DNA of 64,000 nt from Streptomyces pilosus (GTDB lineage: Bacteria > Actinomycetota > Actinomycetes > Streptomycetales > Streptomycetaceae). The notes under the pieces were generated by a model. The model was not told the origin of the DNA. It saw nothing but the letters and a program-made list of their open reading frames with translations, and searched no databases. The stretch lies in contig NZ_BMTU01000010.1 of the NCBI RefSeq assembly GCF_014649835.1, positions 186,001 to 250,000 on the forward strand. Direction: 5' to 3'. Shown here piece by piece: positions 34,302 to 42,382 of this stretch. How positions within the stretch are numbered: the first letter of the stretch is position 1; each line of letters starts with the position of its first letter. Both the position numbers and the translations under genes were made by a program.

Positions 34302-34853
34302 TCAGCGCGTGCGCCGGTCGTCGCGCGGCGGCGCGGAGCCGGCGGGCGGGGTGTGGTGCGCGGTGGCCGCGGCCACGTGCTTGAGGCCCTCCGCGGTGGC
34401 GGTGTCGCCCACCTTGGCGGGTTCCTGGTGCGCGGTGCGGTCGGTACCGCCGTCGCGGTGGCGGGAGGGGGTGAGCCGGTCGCCGGGGCCGGCGGGCGGC
34501 TCGGAGCCGGCGGGGCGGGCGGCGCGCGGACGGTCCCGCTCCGGAGCGGCCGCCGGGTCGTCCGTGCCCGTCTCCGCTCCCCCGGGCCGCTGCGCGGAGC
34601 GCGGCCGGGTGAGCCAGGCGACGGCGGCGCCGGTCAGCGCCACCGGCCACTCGACCACTCCGGCCACCCCGAGCACGCCCGCTCCGGCGTAGACGGCCAT
34701 CCGCCGTCCGCGCGGGGACACCGCGCCGATCGTGTCGAGGGCACCGCCGGCCACTTTCTCCACCTGTGCCGCGCCGGGCAGCCGGCGCAGCCCGGAGGCG
34801 ACCGCCCGGAAGGGCTGCGCGAGATCCGGCGAACGAGACGTGTCCTGGTCCAT
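34302..34853 (-). CDS. Small membrane protein upstream of P-type ATPase
   Basis: 183 aa. A short amphipathic N-terminus (RAVASGLRRLPGAAQVEKVAG), a hydrophobic region about 52-82 (AVYAGAGVLGVAGVVEWPVALTG), and a disordered, charged C-terminal half rich in Pro/Arg/Glu/Asp. ATG 34853 has GGAGG five bases upstream. Only 20 bases from the ATPase gene; likely an accessory membrane subunit. No family recognised. Confidence 0.7.
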   Translation of the reverse strand: MDQDTSRSPDLAQPFRAVASGLRRLPGAAQVEKVAGGALDTIGAVSPRGRRMAVYAGAGVLGVAGVVEWPVALTGAAVAWLTRPRSAQRPGGAETGTDDPAAAPERDRPRAARPAGSEPPAGPGDRLTPSRHRDGGTDRTAHQEPAKVGDTATAEGLKHVAAATAHHTPPAGSAPPRDDRRTR

Positions 34854-34992
34854 GGCGACCTCCACGAGCGGGACCCTCTGGGAAACCATCGGTTTGTCTG
34901 CCTGGCCCCATAATCGTCCGTAACGGGCCCGAGCGCTTTCCCAGTGCGCCCGAGCCGGTCCTCGCGCGCTCTCCGCCGTCGGCGTGCATCCC

Positions 34993-35017
34993 GTGTCGGA
35001 ACGGGCACGCCGGGTAC
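34993..35017 (+). promoter_or_regulatory. Sigma-B type promoter
   Basis: GTGT, 15 bases, GGGTAC on the plus strand, an exact match to the Streptomyces sigma-B consensus GNNT-N14-16-GGGTA(C/T). It lies 86 bases before the start at 35103. Confidence 0.55.
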
Positions 35018-35102
35018 TAGGTGCGGGCAGACAGGGCTGTCCCGGGCGGGGGAGCCGGACACAGCGGCCGTACGGACCGTCCGGCCGGGGAAGGGAGTGG
35101 TC

Positions 35103-35798
35103 ATGACGGAGAACGGCGAGGACACCACGCTCGCCCGGCGCCCGGCGGTCCCGGACCTCCGTCTGGCCTCGGACGCCCCGGGCGAGGTGCCGCCGCTCGA
35201 CGTGCGGCGCGAGGCGCCGGCGCCGGTGGAGGACGAGGTGCCGGACCTGCCCCGTGACCGCAACCAGGCCATCCTGGAGGCGGCCAAGCAGGTCGGCGCG
35301 GTGCTCAAGCGGGGCGGGCACCTGTTCGCCCTGGCCGGCAGCGTCGCCGTCCGCGCCCACGGGGGCAGCGGGAACCTGCAGCACGACGTCGACTTCTGCG
35401 TCCGTCCGCAGGACGCCGACGCGGTGGCCGCCACGCTCCGCGAGGCGGGACTGACCGTCTACGCCCCTCCCGAGGACTGGCTGATCAAGGCCACCTGTTT
35501 CGGGCAGGACGTGGACATCATCTTCGAGCTGGCGCACCGGCCCGTCTCCACCGAGATGCTGGAGCGGGCGCAGGAGCTGCCGGTGGAGTCGGTGCGCATG
35601 CCGGTGCTGGCGCCCACCGATCTGCTGTCCGGCCTGGTGTCCGCCTTCTCGGAGCACCACTGCGACTTCGGTGCGGTCCTGCCCATCGCCCGCGCCCTGC
35701 GCGAGAAGGTCGACTGGGACCGGGTACGGCGGGAGAGCGGCGACGAGCCGATGCCCGCGGCCTTCTTCTTCCTCCTGGAACGCCTGAACGTCATCTGA
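35103..35798 (+). CDS. Nucleotidyltransferase-fold protein
   Basis: 231 aa. After a disordered acidic N-terminus of about 50 residues, LFALAGSVAVRAHGG and LQHDVDFCVRPQDADAV form the GS-x-A...D-x-D pattern of the nucleotidyltransferase fold (AbiEii/MNT-like superfamily), and VDIIFEL supplies the third acidic strand. May modify an RNA, protein or small molecule; there is no antitoxin-like partner. ATG 35103 follows GGGAAGGGAG. First gene of a three-gene operon (21-base gap, then ATGA overlap) behind a sigma-B-like promoter. Confidence 0.8.
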   Translation: MTENGEDTTLARRPAVPDLRLASDAPGEVPPLDVRREAPAPVEDEVPDLPRDRNQAILEAAKQVGAVLKRGGHLFALAGSVAVRAHGGSGNLQHDVDFCVRPQDADAVAATLREAGLTVYAPPEDWLIKATCFGQDVDIIFELAHRPVSTEMLERAQELPVESVRMPVLAPTDLLSGLVSAFSEHHCDFGAVLPIARALREKVDWDRVRRESGDEPMPAAFFFLLERLNVI

Positions 35799-35819
35799 AC
35801 GTCCGCGGAAGGAACCCTG

Positions 35820-36107
35820 ATGAGCACCCACGACGCCGGTCCGGCGGCCGGCACCCACGCCGCGCGGAGCCCGGAGTACCGCGTCGCCCACCTCCAGGAC
35901 CGGCTCGCCGCCGGTGAGCTCGGCGAACTGGGCGTGCGCACCGAGGTCAGGGGCGAGACCGTACTGGTCACGGGGACCGTCCCCTCGGCGCACTGCCGCG
36001 AGGAGGTCCTGAGCACGGTGCGGGAGGAACTCGCGGGCCTCGAGGTGCACTGCGACATCGTGGTCAGCGAGCCCTCCTCCCCCGACCGCGCGGAGGAGCT
36101 GTCATGA
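35820..36107 (+). CDS. BON-like small protein
   Basis: 95 aa. Residues ~18-80 (YRVAHLQDRLAAGELGELGV, then VLVTGTVPSAHCREEVLSTV) match the alternating helix-strand layout of BON domains, which bind phospholipids or other surfaces in stress proteins such as OsmY, but there is no signal peptide, so it is cytoplasmic. Good GGAAGGA ribosome binding site. Stop overlaps the next start (ATGA). Confidence 0.65.
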   Translation: MSTHDAGPAAGTHAARSPEYRVAHLQDRLAAGELGELGVRTEVRGETVLVTGTVPSAHCREEVLSTVREELAGLEVHCDIVVSEPSSPDRAEELS

Positions 36108-36859
36108 TCCGGATCGCCGCCGTCGGGGACATCCACCTGAGCCCGGAGACCCGGGGCGTGCTCCGTCCCGCGTTCGACACCCTGCCCGCGTGCGCCGACC
36201 TGCTGCTGCTGGCCGGCGACCTCACCCGGCACGGTACCGTCGAGGAGGCCCGTGTGGTGGCCGACGAGATCCGGGACCTGGGAGTCCCGGTGGTGGCCGT
36301 GCTCGGCAACCACGACCACCACGACGACCGGCAGGACGAGGTCACGGCCGTGCTGCGGGACGCCGGGGCCACGGTCCTGGAGGGGGAGTCGACGGTGGTC
36401 CCGGTGGGAGGCGCGCGGGTCGGGGTGGCCGGCACCAAGGGCTTCGGCGGCGGGTTCGTCGGCGCCAGTGCCGGGGAGTTCGGCGAGCCGGTGATGAAGG
36501 AGTTCGTGCGGGTCTCCCGGCGGTGCGCCGACGGCCTGCGGGCCGCGCTGGACGACCTGGCGCGGCAGGACTGTGACGTCCGGATCGCCCTCACGCACTA
36601 CTCCCCCGTGCCGGAGACCCTGGCCGGTGAACCGCTGGAGATCTATCCGTTCCTGGGCAGCTACCTGCTGGCCGAGGCGATCGACACGGCGGGCGCGGAC
36701 CTCGCCGTGCACGGCCACGCGCACGCCGGCACCGAGCACGGCATGACCACGGGCGGGGTCAAGGTGCGCAACGTCGCCCAGCCGGTCATCGGCCGCGCCT
36801 TCCACGTCTACCACCTGCCGGTCCGCTCCCGCGTCGGCGCGGAGGCACCGACCGCCTGA
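36104..36859 (+). CDS. Calcineurin-like metallophosphoesterase
   Basis: 251 aa with the complete dinuclear metal set: VGDIH (D8, H10), LAGDLT, LGNHDHHDD, ALTHYSPV and HGHAHAG. Soluble and without signal peptide, so it acts in the cytoplasm on a phosphoester, possibly a nucleotide. Translationally coupled to the BON-like gene. The operon of nucleotidyltransferase-fold protein, BON-like protein and phosphoesterase suggests opposing add/remove activities on one target, which is inference. Confidence 0.92.
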   Translation: MIRIAAVGDIHLSPETRGVLRPAFDTLPACADLLLLAGDLTRHGTVEEARVVADEIRDLGVPVVAVLGNHDHHDDRQDEVTAVLRDAGATVLEGESTVVPVGGARVGVAGTKGFGGGFVGASAGEFGEPVMKEFVRVSRRCADGLRAALDDLARQDCDVRIALTHYSPVPETLAGEPLEIYPFLGSYLLAEAIDTAGADLAVHGHAHAGTEHGMTTGGVKVRNVAQPVIGRAFHVYHLPVRSRVGAEAPTA

Positions 36860-36873
36860 CCCGTCCCCGCAGC

Positions 36874-36907
36874 AGGAGCGCCGCCGGTACCCGCCGGCGG
36901 CGCTCCT
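36874..36907 (+). terminator. Strong hairpin after metallophosphoesterase
   Basis: Perfect 14-base arms (aggagcgccgccgg / ccggcggcgctcct) with a six-base loop, 15 bases after the stop at 36859. Confidence 0.8.
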
Positions 36908-36964
36908 CGTGCTGTCCGGGGTCGCGGGATCCGTACGCCTGTCGCGTGAACACCCGGCCCGTCA

Positions 36965-36996
36965 CGCCGTTATCGATCATTTTGTCTGTTTAGCAT
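36965..36996 (+). promoter_or_regulatory. AT-rich patch, probable promoter of phoD-like gene
   Basis: cgttatcgatcattttgtct and the next bases stand out from the GC-rich surroundings about 100 bases before the phosphatase start. I see no clear direct-repeat PHO box. Confidence 0.35.
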
Positions 36997-37098
36997 GCAG
37001 GGTCCGTCGTGCCCCGAGGCTCACCCGCGTACGCCCGGACCCGGCGGCCCGCGCGCCCGTCGGTTCGATCCGCCCGCCCCCGTAGGAGAGGACCCCGG

Positions 37099-38763
37099 AT
37101 GGCGCTGTCGGGCCGCTGCGGACCATCGTCCGCTCTCGCCTCCACCCCGCACGACACCGAACTGCGCGCCGCCGCAGGGCATCTGGCCCGGCGCCGGTTC
37201 CTGACCTTCACCGCGGCGGCCGCCGCCCTCGCCTTCACCACCCAGCTCCCGCCGCGCGGCGCCTTCGCGGCGTCCCGGCTCGACCCGGCCCGGATCACCG
37301 AGGACCCCTTCACCCTCGGCGTCGCCTCCGGGGACCCGCTGCCCGACTCGGTGCTCATCTGGACCCGGCTCGCCCCCGCGCCCTTCGAACCGGACGGGGG
37401 TCTGGGACAGCAGCGGATCGAGGTCTCCTGGGAGGTGGCCCTCGACGAGTCCTTCGTCCTGGTCGTCCGCAGCGGCACCGCGCTCGCCTACCCCGAGTAC
37501 GCCCACAGCGTCCGCGTCGACGTGAAGGGACTGGAACCGGGCAGCCACTACTTCTACCGCTTCCGCGCGGGCACCTGGATCAGCCCGGCCGGCCGTACCC
37601 GCACCGCTCCCCCGCCGGACGGCGGCACCGCGAGCCTGCGGCTGGCGGCGGTCGCCTGCCAGGCGTACCACCACGGCTACTACACCGTGCACGGCCACCT
37701 CGCGCAGGAGGACGTCGACCTGGTCCTCCACCTCGGCGACTACCTGTACGAGTACGCCGTGGACTCGGCGGGCGGGGCCCGCGACTACACCGACGGCACG
37801 CTGCCGTCGGTGTTCAACCGCGAGACGACGACCCTGGCGGACTACCGGATGCGGTACGCGCTCTACAAGAGCGATCCCGACCTGCGCGCCGTGCACGCCG
37901 CGCACCCGTTCGTCGTCACCTGGGACGACCACGAGACGGAGAACAACTACGCGGGCGACATCGACGAGAACGGCAGCGACCCGGCCCAGTTCCTGATCCG
38001 CCGGGCCGCCGCCTACCGCGCGTACTGGGAGAACCAGCCGCTGCGCGCCGACCAGCTGCCCGACGGCCCCGACGCCCGGTTGTTCCGCCGGCTGCGCTGG
38101 GGCACCCTCGCCCAGTTCGACATCCTGGACACCCGCCAGTACCGCTCCGACCAGGCCTACGGCGACACCCTGCACGTTCCCGGGCCGGAGTCGGACGACC
38201 CCGCGCGCAGCCTCACCGGGGACGCCCAGGAGCGGTGGCTGATCGACGGCTGGGCGGACTCCCCCGCCCTGTGGAACGTGATGCCCCAGCAGGTCACCTT
38301 CTCCCAGCGCAAGATGGACCTGGGCGCGGACGCCAGGATGTCGATGGACGCCTGGGACGGCTACCGGGCCAACCGCGGCCGGCTCGTCGCCGGCGCGAAG
38401 GCCGCCGGTGCCGGCAACTGGCTGGTCCTCACCGGCGACGTCCATGTCGCGTACGCCTTCGACATCAAGGACGACTTCGACGACCCCGGCTCCCCCACCC
38501 TGGGGACGGAGCTGACCTGTACCTCCGTCGCCAGCGGCATGGACGGGGCGGAACACCCGGCCAACTGGGACACCTACATGCGGGCCAACCCGCACCTGCG
38601 GTTCTACGACGGCCGGCGCGGCTACGTGCGCGTCGAGCTGGGCCGGGAGAACGCCCGCGCGGACTTCCGGATCGTCCCGGCCGTGACGACCCCGGGCGCG
38701 CCCGTCTCGACGGCCGCCTCCTTCGTGACGGAGGCGGGCTCGCCCGGCCTCACACCCGTGTGA
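37099..38763 (+). CDS. phoD: Tat-exported PhoD-type alkaline phosphatase
   Basis: 554-aa secreted phosphomonoesterase/phosphodiesterase that frees phosphate from organic phosphates. A twin-arginine signal peptide RRRFLTFTAAAAALAFTTQL lies at about residues 34-55 and ends at AFAAS. The N-terminal PhoD domain has FTLGVASGDPLPDSVLIWTR; metal-site segments include HLGDYLYEY, TWDDHETENNYAG, and LTGDVHVAYAF. Ca/Fe-dependent in studied PhoD proteins. ATG 37099 is taken because AGGAGAGG precedes it, over an upstream ATG/GTG at 37009. Usually under PhoP control; no PHO box could be confirmed. Confidence 0.95.
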   Translation: MALSGRCGPSSALASTPHDTELRAAAGHLARRRFLTFTAAAAALAFTTQLPPRGAFAASRLDPARITEDPFTLGVASGDPLPDSVLIWTRLAPAPFEPDGGLGQQRIEVSWEVALDESFVLVVRSGTALAYPEYAHSVRVDVKGLEPGSHYFYRFRAGTWISPAGRTRTAPPPDGGTASLRLAAVACQAYHHGYYTVHGHLAQEDVDLVLHLGDYLYEYAVDSAGGARDYTDGTLPSVFNRETTTLADYRMRYALYKSDPDLRAVHAAHPFVVTWDDHETENNYAGDIDENGSDPAQFLIRRAAAYRAYWENQPLRADQLPDGPDARLFRRLRWGTLAQFDILDTRQYRSDQAYGDTLHVPGPESDDPARSLTGDAQERWLIDGWADSPALWNVMPQQVTFSQRKMDLGADARMSMDAWDGYRANRGRLVAGAKAAGAGNWLVLTGDVHVAYAFDIKDDFDDPGSPTLGTELTCTSVASGMDGAEHPANWDTYMRANPHLRFYDGRRGYVRVELGRENARADFRIVPAVTTPGAPVSTAASFVTEAGSPGLTPV

Positions 38764-38833
38764 CCCGTCCGGATGCCCGCCGTCGCACGGCCGTACTGCA
38801 CATGGCGTCCCTCCGTGTCTCCAAAGCGCTAAC

Positions 38834-38860
38834 CCCGGCGTGTCCCGACATCACGCCGGG
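38834..38860 (+). terminator. Stem-loop between phoD and protease gene
   Basis: Nine-base arms (cccggcgtg / cacgccggg) with a nine-base loop, 70 bases after the phoD stop. Confidence 0.45.
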
Positions 38861-38924
38861 CCCGCCGGGAAAGGCCTAAGGCTCCCCGGCAGCTCCGCCG
38901 CCCCGATCGAAGGAGACGTACCGA

Positions 38925-40295
38925 ATGGTCCCCAGTCATGTCCGGGCCGTGCGCCACTCGGCCCTCACCGCCCTCGGCGCACTCGTCCTCGCCGGACTCC
39001 CCTCCGTCGCGGCGGCCGATCCCGCACCCGGGGCGGGCCCGGCGCCCAGCGCGGCGCAGACCCTCGGCGCGGACCGGCCCTCGCCCCAGTTGCTCAGCGC
39101 CCTCCAGCGCGATCTGGGCCTGGAGCCCGGGCAGGCGTCGGAGCGGCTGGTGAACGAGGCGGAGGCGGGGACCCGCGCGGGCCGGCTGCGCATCGCCCTG
39201 GGCGAGCGGTTCGCCGGTGCCTGGGTGAGCGGCGACACCTCCGGTGAGCTGACGGTCGCGAGCACCGACGCCGGGGACGTGGCGGCCATCGAGGCGCAGG
39301 GCGCCAGGGCCAGGGTGGTGCAGCGGACGCTGGCCGAACTGGGGGCGGCCAAGGAGAAGCTGGACGCGGCGGCCACCCGGGTGCCCACCGCGGACACGCC
39401 CGTCTGGTACGTCGACGTGCCGAAGAACCGGATCGTGCTGGAGGCCGCCAGTCAGGCCGCCGGCACCGCGTTCGTCGAGGCCGCCGGGCTCGAAGGGGAG
39501 GACGTCGGCGTCCGCATGACGACGGTGCGGCCGCGGCTGCTGCAGGACATCACCGGCGGCGACGCCTTCTACATCGACGACTCCGCGCGCTGTTCCGTCG
39601 GCTTCTCCGTCACCGGGGACGAACAGCCTGGCTTCGTGACCGCCGGGCACTGCGGCAGGCCGGGCGCGACGACCACCGGGTACGACCGCACCGCGCAGGG
39701 CACCTTCCGGGCCTCCACGTTCCCCGGCAAGGACATGGCGTGGGTGGCAACGAACGACCAGTGGACGCCGACGCCCGACGTGAAGGCGCAGGACAGCCAG
39801 GAGGTGCAGGTCACCGGTTCGGCGCAGGCGCTCGTCGGGGCGTCGGTGTGCCGTTCCGGCTCGACCACGGGTTGGCGCTGCGGGACCGTCCAGCAGCACG
39901 ACACCAGCGTCAGCTACGCCGAGGGCACGGTCGACGGGCTCACCCGGACGACGGTGTGCGCGGAGCCGGGCGACTCGGGCGGGCCGTTCGTCGCGGGCGC
40001 GCAGGCCCAGGGCGTCACCTCCGGCGGGTCCGGTGACTGCACCGCCGGCGGCACCACGTTCTACCAGCCGGTCAACCCGATCCTCAGTGACTTCGGGCTC
40101 ACCCTCACCACGTCGGCCGCGAACACCACGCCGGACCAGCAGGAGGGCGGCGCGCGGGCGTGGACGGCCGGCCGGGTCTACGAGACGGGGGCGACCGTGA
40201 CGCGGGACGGCGTGACGTACCAGTGCCTGCAGACGCACCAGGCGCAGGGCGCCTGGGCACCCGCCGGCACCCCGGCGCTGTGGCAGCGGGTCTGA
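38925..40295 (+). CDS. Streptogrisin C-like S1 serine protease with carbohydrate-binding tail
   Basis: 456-aa secreted preproprotease, almost the length of streptogrisin C. Signal peptide about 1-31, alpha-lytic-protease-type prodomain about 50-205 that acts as folding chaperone, mature chymotrypsin-like domain from near ITGGDAFYIDD with catalytic H242 (TAGHCG), D270 (GKDMAW) and S351 (GDSGGP), and disulfide cysteines RCSVGF, HCG, VCRSG and TVCAEPG. After a short linker, the last ~48 residues (RAWTAGRVYETGATVTRDGV, then YQCLQTHQAQ) form a chitin-type CBM5/12 module. Thus a protease targeted to chitinous material. ATG 38925 follows GAAGGAGA. Confidence 0.95.
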   Translation: MVPSHVRAVRHSALTALGALVLAGLPSVAAADPAPGAGPAPSAAQTLGADRPSPQLLSALQRDLGLEPGQASERLVNEAEAGTRAGRLRIALGERFAGAWVSGDTSGELTVASTDAGDVAAIEAQGARARVVQRTLAELGAAKEKLDAAATRVPTADTPVWYVDVPKNRIVLEAASQAAGTAFVEAAGLEGEDVGVRMTTVRPRLLQDITGGDAFYIDDSARCSVGFSVTGDEQPGFVTAGHCGRPGATTTGYDRTAQGTFRASTFPGKDMAWVATNDQWTPTPDVKAQDSQEVQVTGSAQALVGASVCRSGSTTGWRCGTVQQHDTSVSYAEGTVDGLTRTTVCAEPGDSGGPFVAGAQAQGVTSGGSGDCTAGGTTFYQPVNPILSDFGLTLTTSAANTTPDQQEGGARAWTAGRVYETGATVTRDGVTYQCLQTHQAQGAWAPAGTPALWQRV

Positions 40296-40305
40296 CCCGG
40301 TGAAG

Positions 40306-40349
40306 GCCGGTGCGCCGGCCACGGCTTCGGCCGCGGCCGGCGCACCGGC
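40306..40349. terminator. Bidirectional terminator hairpin
   Basis: Perfect 15-base arms (gccggtgcgccggcc and complement) with a 14-base loop, between the protease gene and the convergent hydrolase gene. Confidence 0.75.
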
Positions 40350-40379
40350 GTGCGCGGGCCCCGCTCGGCGGCGGGTCCC

Positions 40380-41468
40380 CTACTCCTCGGCCAGCAGGGC
40401 GTACGCCGTGGCGAGGAACGGGTCGTGGGGGCGGAAGCGGCGGGTGCAGACCGCGGCCAGGGCGGTCCCGGTGCCGGGCCGGAAGCCGAGGAAGGTCTGC
40501 TGACCGAGGGTCGCCCCGCTGTGGAAGTAGAGGGGCCCGCCGTCCGCCGGGTGCCGGAACCAGGCGACGGTGTGCACGTGCCGGTGCCCGAGTCCGCGCC
40601 GCAGTACGGGGGTGCGCACGGCGTGCAGCGCCCCCGCCAGCGGGGGGCACCGGCCGGGGTCGAGGTGGGCCTCCAGGAAGGTGAGCAGGTCGTGCGGGGT
40701 GGCCCGGAGGGCCCCGGCCGCCTGGAAGCCGCCCGCGTCGAAGGCGGGCACGGCGGTGCCGTCCTTGCCGTGCCCGGTGGCGTCCGCCGCCGCGGCGGGG
40801 TCCGCCCGCAGTGCCGTGTGCCGCAGGCCGAGGGGCCGCAGCAGCCGGCCGGTGACCAGGTCCTGCCAGGGGGTGCCGGTGGCGGCGGCCAGGGCGTGGC
40901 CGAGCACGGCGACGCCGAAGTTGGAGTAGCGCCAGCGGGTGCCGGGCCGGTGGCGTGGGCGGTGGCGCAGGAAGGCGCCGGTCACGCGCGCGTCGCCGAA
41001 GCGGGCGTAGGGGTTGGTGCGCCAGGCCGGCAGGGCGCGCGGGTAGAAGCCCGCGGGAAGTGCGGGCAGCCCGGCGGTGTGGGTGACGAGGTGGGCGAGG
41101 GTGACCGGCAGGGCGCCGGGCGGACGGCCCGGGTCGAGGAGGGTGAGGGCCGGCTCGCCTCCGGAGAGCCGGCCCTCTTCCACCAGCGCGGCCAGCAGCA
41201 GCCCGGTGAACGTCTTGGTCGCCGAGCCGGCCTCGTAGCGCAGGGTGTCGCGGGGGCGGGGCGGGGGCGGGGCGGTACCACCGGTGCGTACCGTGCGGCG
41301 GCCGTCGCGGGAGAGGGCGAAGACGGTGTCGGGGGCGTCGGACGCGGCGACGGCCGCTTCCAGCCGCGCCCCCGGGTCGTCGCCGGGGTGCGGCGCCGGG
41401 CGGTCCGCGGGACCGGCGTCCCGGTCGGGGGTACGGCCCGGCCAGGACGCGCGGTACGCCGTCGTCAT
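40380..41468 (-). CDS. Serine beta-lactamase-fold hydrolase
   Basis: 362 aa, class C beta-lactamase/DD-peptidase/esterase family. The nucleophile motif SxxK is in EAGSATKTFTG, the YxN motif is RYSNFG, and the third is YFHSGATLG (HxG type). No signal peptide, so it is intracellular, which speaks against antibiotic resistance and for an esterase or peptidase role on a metabolite. Its ATG overlaps the stop of the preceding paralogue gene (ATGA). It is the last gene of the operon starting with the 61-aa peptide. Confidence 0.88.
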   Translation of the reverse strand: MTTAYRASWPGRTPDRDAGPADRPAPHPGDDPGARLEAAVAASDAPDTVFALSRDGRRTVRTGGTAPPPPRPRDTLRYEAGSATKTFTGLLLAALVEEGRLSGGEPALTLLDPGRPPGALPVTLAHLVTHTAGLPALPAGFYPRALPAWRTNPYARFGDARVTGAFLRHRPRHRPGTRWRYSNFGVAVLGHALAAATGTPWQDLVTGRLLRPLGLRHTALRADPAAAADATGHGKDGTAVPAFDAGGFQAAGALRATPHDLLTFLEAHLDPGRCPPLAGALHAVRTPVLRRGLGHRHVHTVAWFRHPADGGPLYFHSGATLGQQTFLGFRPGTGTALAAVCTRRFRPHDPFLATAYALLAEE

Positions 41469-42382
41469 GAGGCCCGGGCCAGCTCGGTGAGGGCGCGGGA
41501 GGTGGCCAGGACGGAGGCGAAGGCGGCGACCAGCGTGGAGTGGTAGACGACGTCGAAGACGGCCTCCTCGTCGCCCTCGGGCATGGCGCGGACCGCGGGC
41601 ATGGCGCCGTCCGGCTGCTGTGCGGCGGCGAACGCGGTCCAGGCGGGCTCGTCCAGGGTGGGGCGGGGCAGACAGGCGTCGACCACGAGGAGTTCGCCCA
41701 GCAGGTCCCAGCGTCGCAGGTCCAGCCAGTCGTCGATCCACACCGGCAGCCAGGTGGCGAGGTAGCCGGCGATGTCCCCGGGCAGGCCGCCGGGGTTCTC
41801 CCCCCAGTCGGTCAGGTGGAAGACGCAGTGGGTGATGTCGTAGGCGATGTGGCCCTCGACGGTCCAGGGTTCGGGGGTGCGGGCCAGCCAGGTGGCGCGC
41901 AGGGCCTCGGGCTCCGGGGGGCGGGGGGTGAGCCCGAAGCGGCGCTCGAAGGCGGAGAGTCCGAGGCGCCGGGTGGGGGTCGTCTCCAGGGCGGCCCAGC
42001 TGTCGAGCCGGTGGTTCAGTGCGGCGGCGCGCTCCACCTCGGGCTGGCTGTAGCCGAGTTCGCGGAAGGGGAGGTACACCTCGAAGGGAATGGGCGAGGC
42101 GGGTTCCGTCCGCTGTCCGCGCACCAGCATGGTGCCGCCGTCCAGGGTGTCGCGCCAGACGTGGTCGAGCAGTCTGCGGGCCAGCTCCGCCTGGCGGGAG
42201 CCGGCGACGCCCTCGCGGAACAGCACCTTGCAGACCAGGGCGAGTTCGCCGACCGGTTTGAAGCGTTCCAGGAAGCCCACTTCCGGGTCCGCGTCGGGTT
42301 CCAGCCGGAAGCCGTCGCGGTGCGCCCAGAGCCATTCCAGGGCGCCGACCCCGACGGTGTGGATGAGGCGGGTGTCCGTCAT
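41465..42382 (-). CDS. Unknown protein, paralogue A (VFHLTDWG family)
   Basis: 305 aa, fully helical by eye, resembling an alpha/alpha barrel. I cannot name a function. Conserved landmarks shared with the next gene: RLGLSAFERRFG, EPWTVEGHIAYDITH, CVFHLTDWGENPGGLPGDI, WLPVWIDDWLDLRRWDLLGE and, near the C-terminus, VVYHSTLVAAFASVL. The invariant His, Asp and Trp in FHLTDWG and the HST near the end look like an active or binding site. Its ATG overlaps the stop of paralogue B, and its stop overlaps the start of the hydrolase gene; translation of all is coupled. Confidence 0.8.
   Translation of the reverse strand: MTDTRLIHTVGVGALEWLWAHRDGFRLEPDADPEVGFLERFKPVGELALVCKVLFREGVAGSRQAELARRLLDHVWRDTLDGGTMLVRGQRTEPASPIPFEVYLPFRELGYSQPEVERAAALNHRLDSWAALETTPTRRLGLSAFERRFGLTPRPPEPEALRATWLARTPEPWTVEGHIAYDITHCVFHLTDWGENPGGLPGDIAGYLATWLPVWIDDWLDLRRWDLLGELLVVDACLPRPTLDEPAWTAFAAAQQPDGAMPAVRAMPEGDEEAVFDVVYHSTLVAAFASVLATSRALTELARAS

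Noticed and set aside
35103..36107. Toxin-antitoxin pair (nucleotidyltransferase with small partner)
   Set aside because: The small gene follows rather than precedes and looks like a BON domain, not a HEPN or AbiEi-type antitoxin; the operon continues with a phosphoesterase.
37009..37098. Earlier start for the PhoD gene
   Set aside because: The additional residues are Arg/Pro-rich and would put 30 residues before the Tat signal region; ATG 37099 has a good ribosome binding site.
40380..41468. Antibiotic-resistance beta-lactamase
   Set aside because: There is no signal peptide and the gene is embedded in a metabolic-type operon; the fold is shared with esterases and peptidases.
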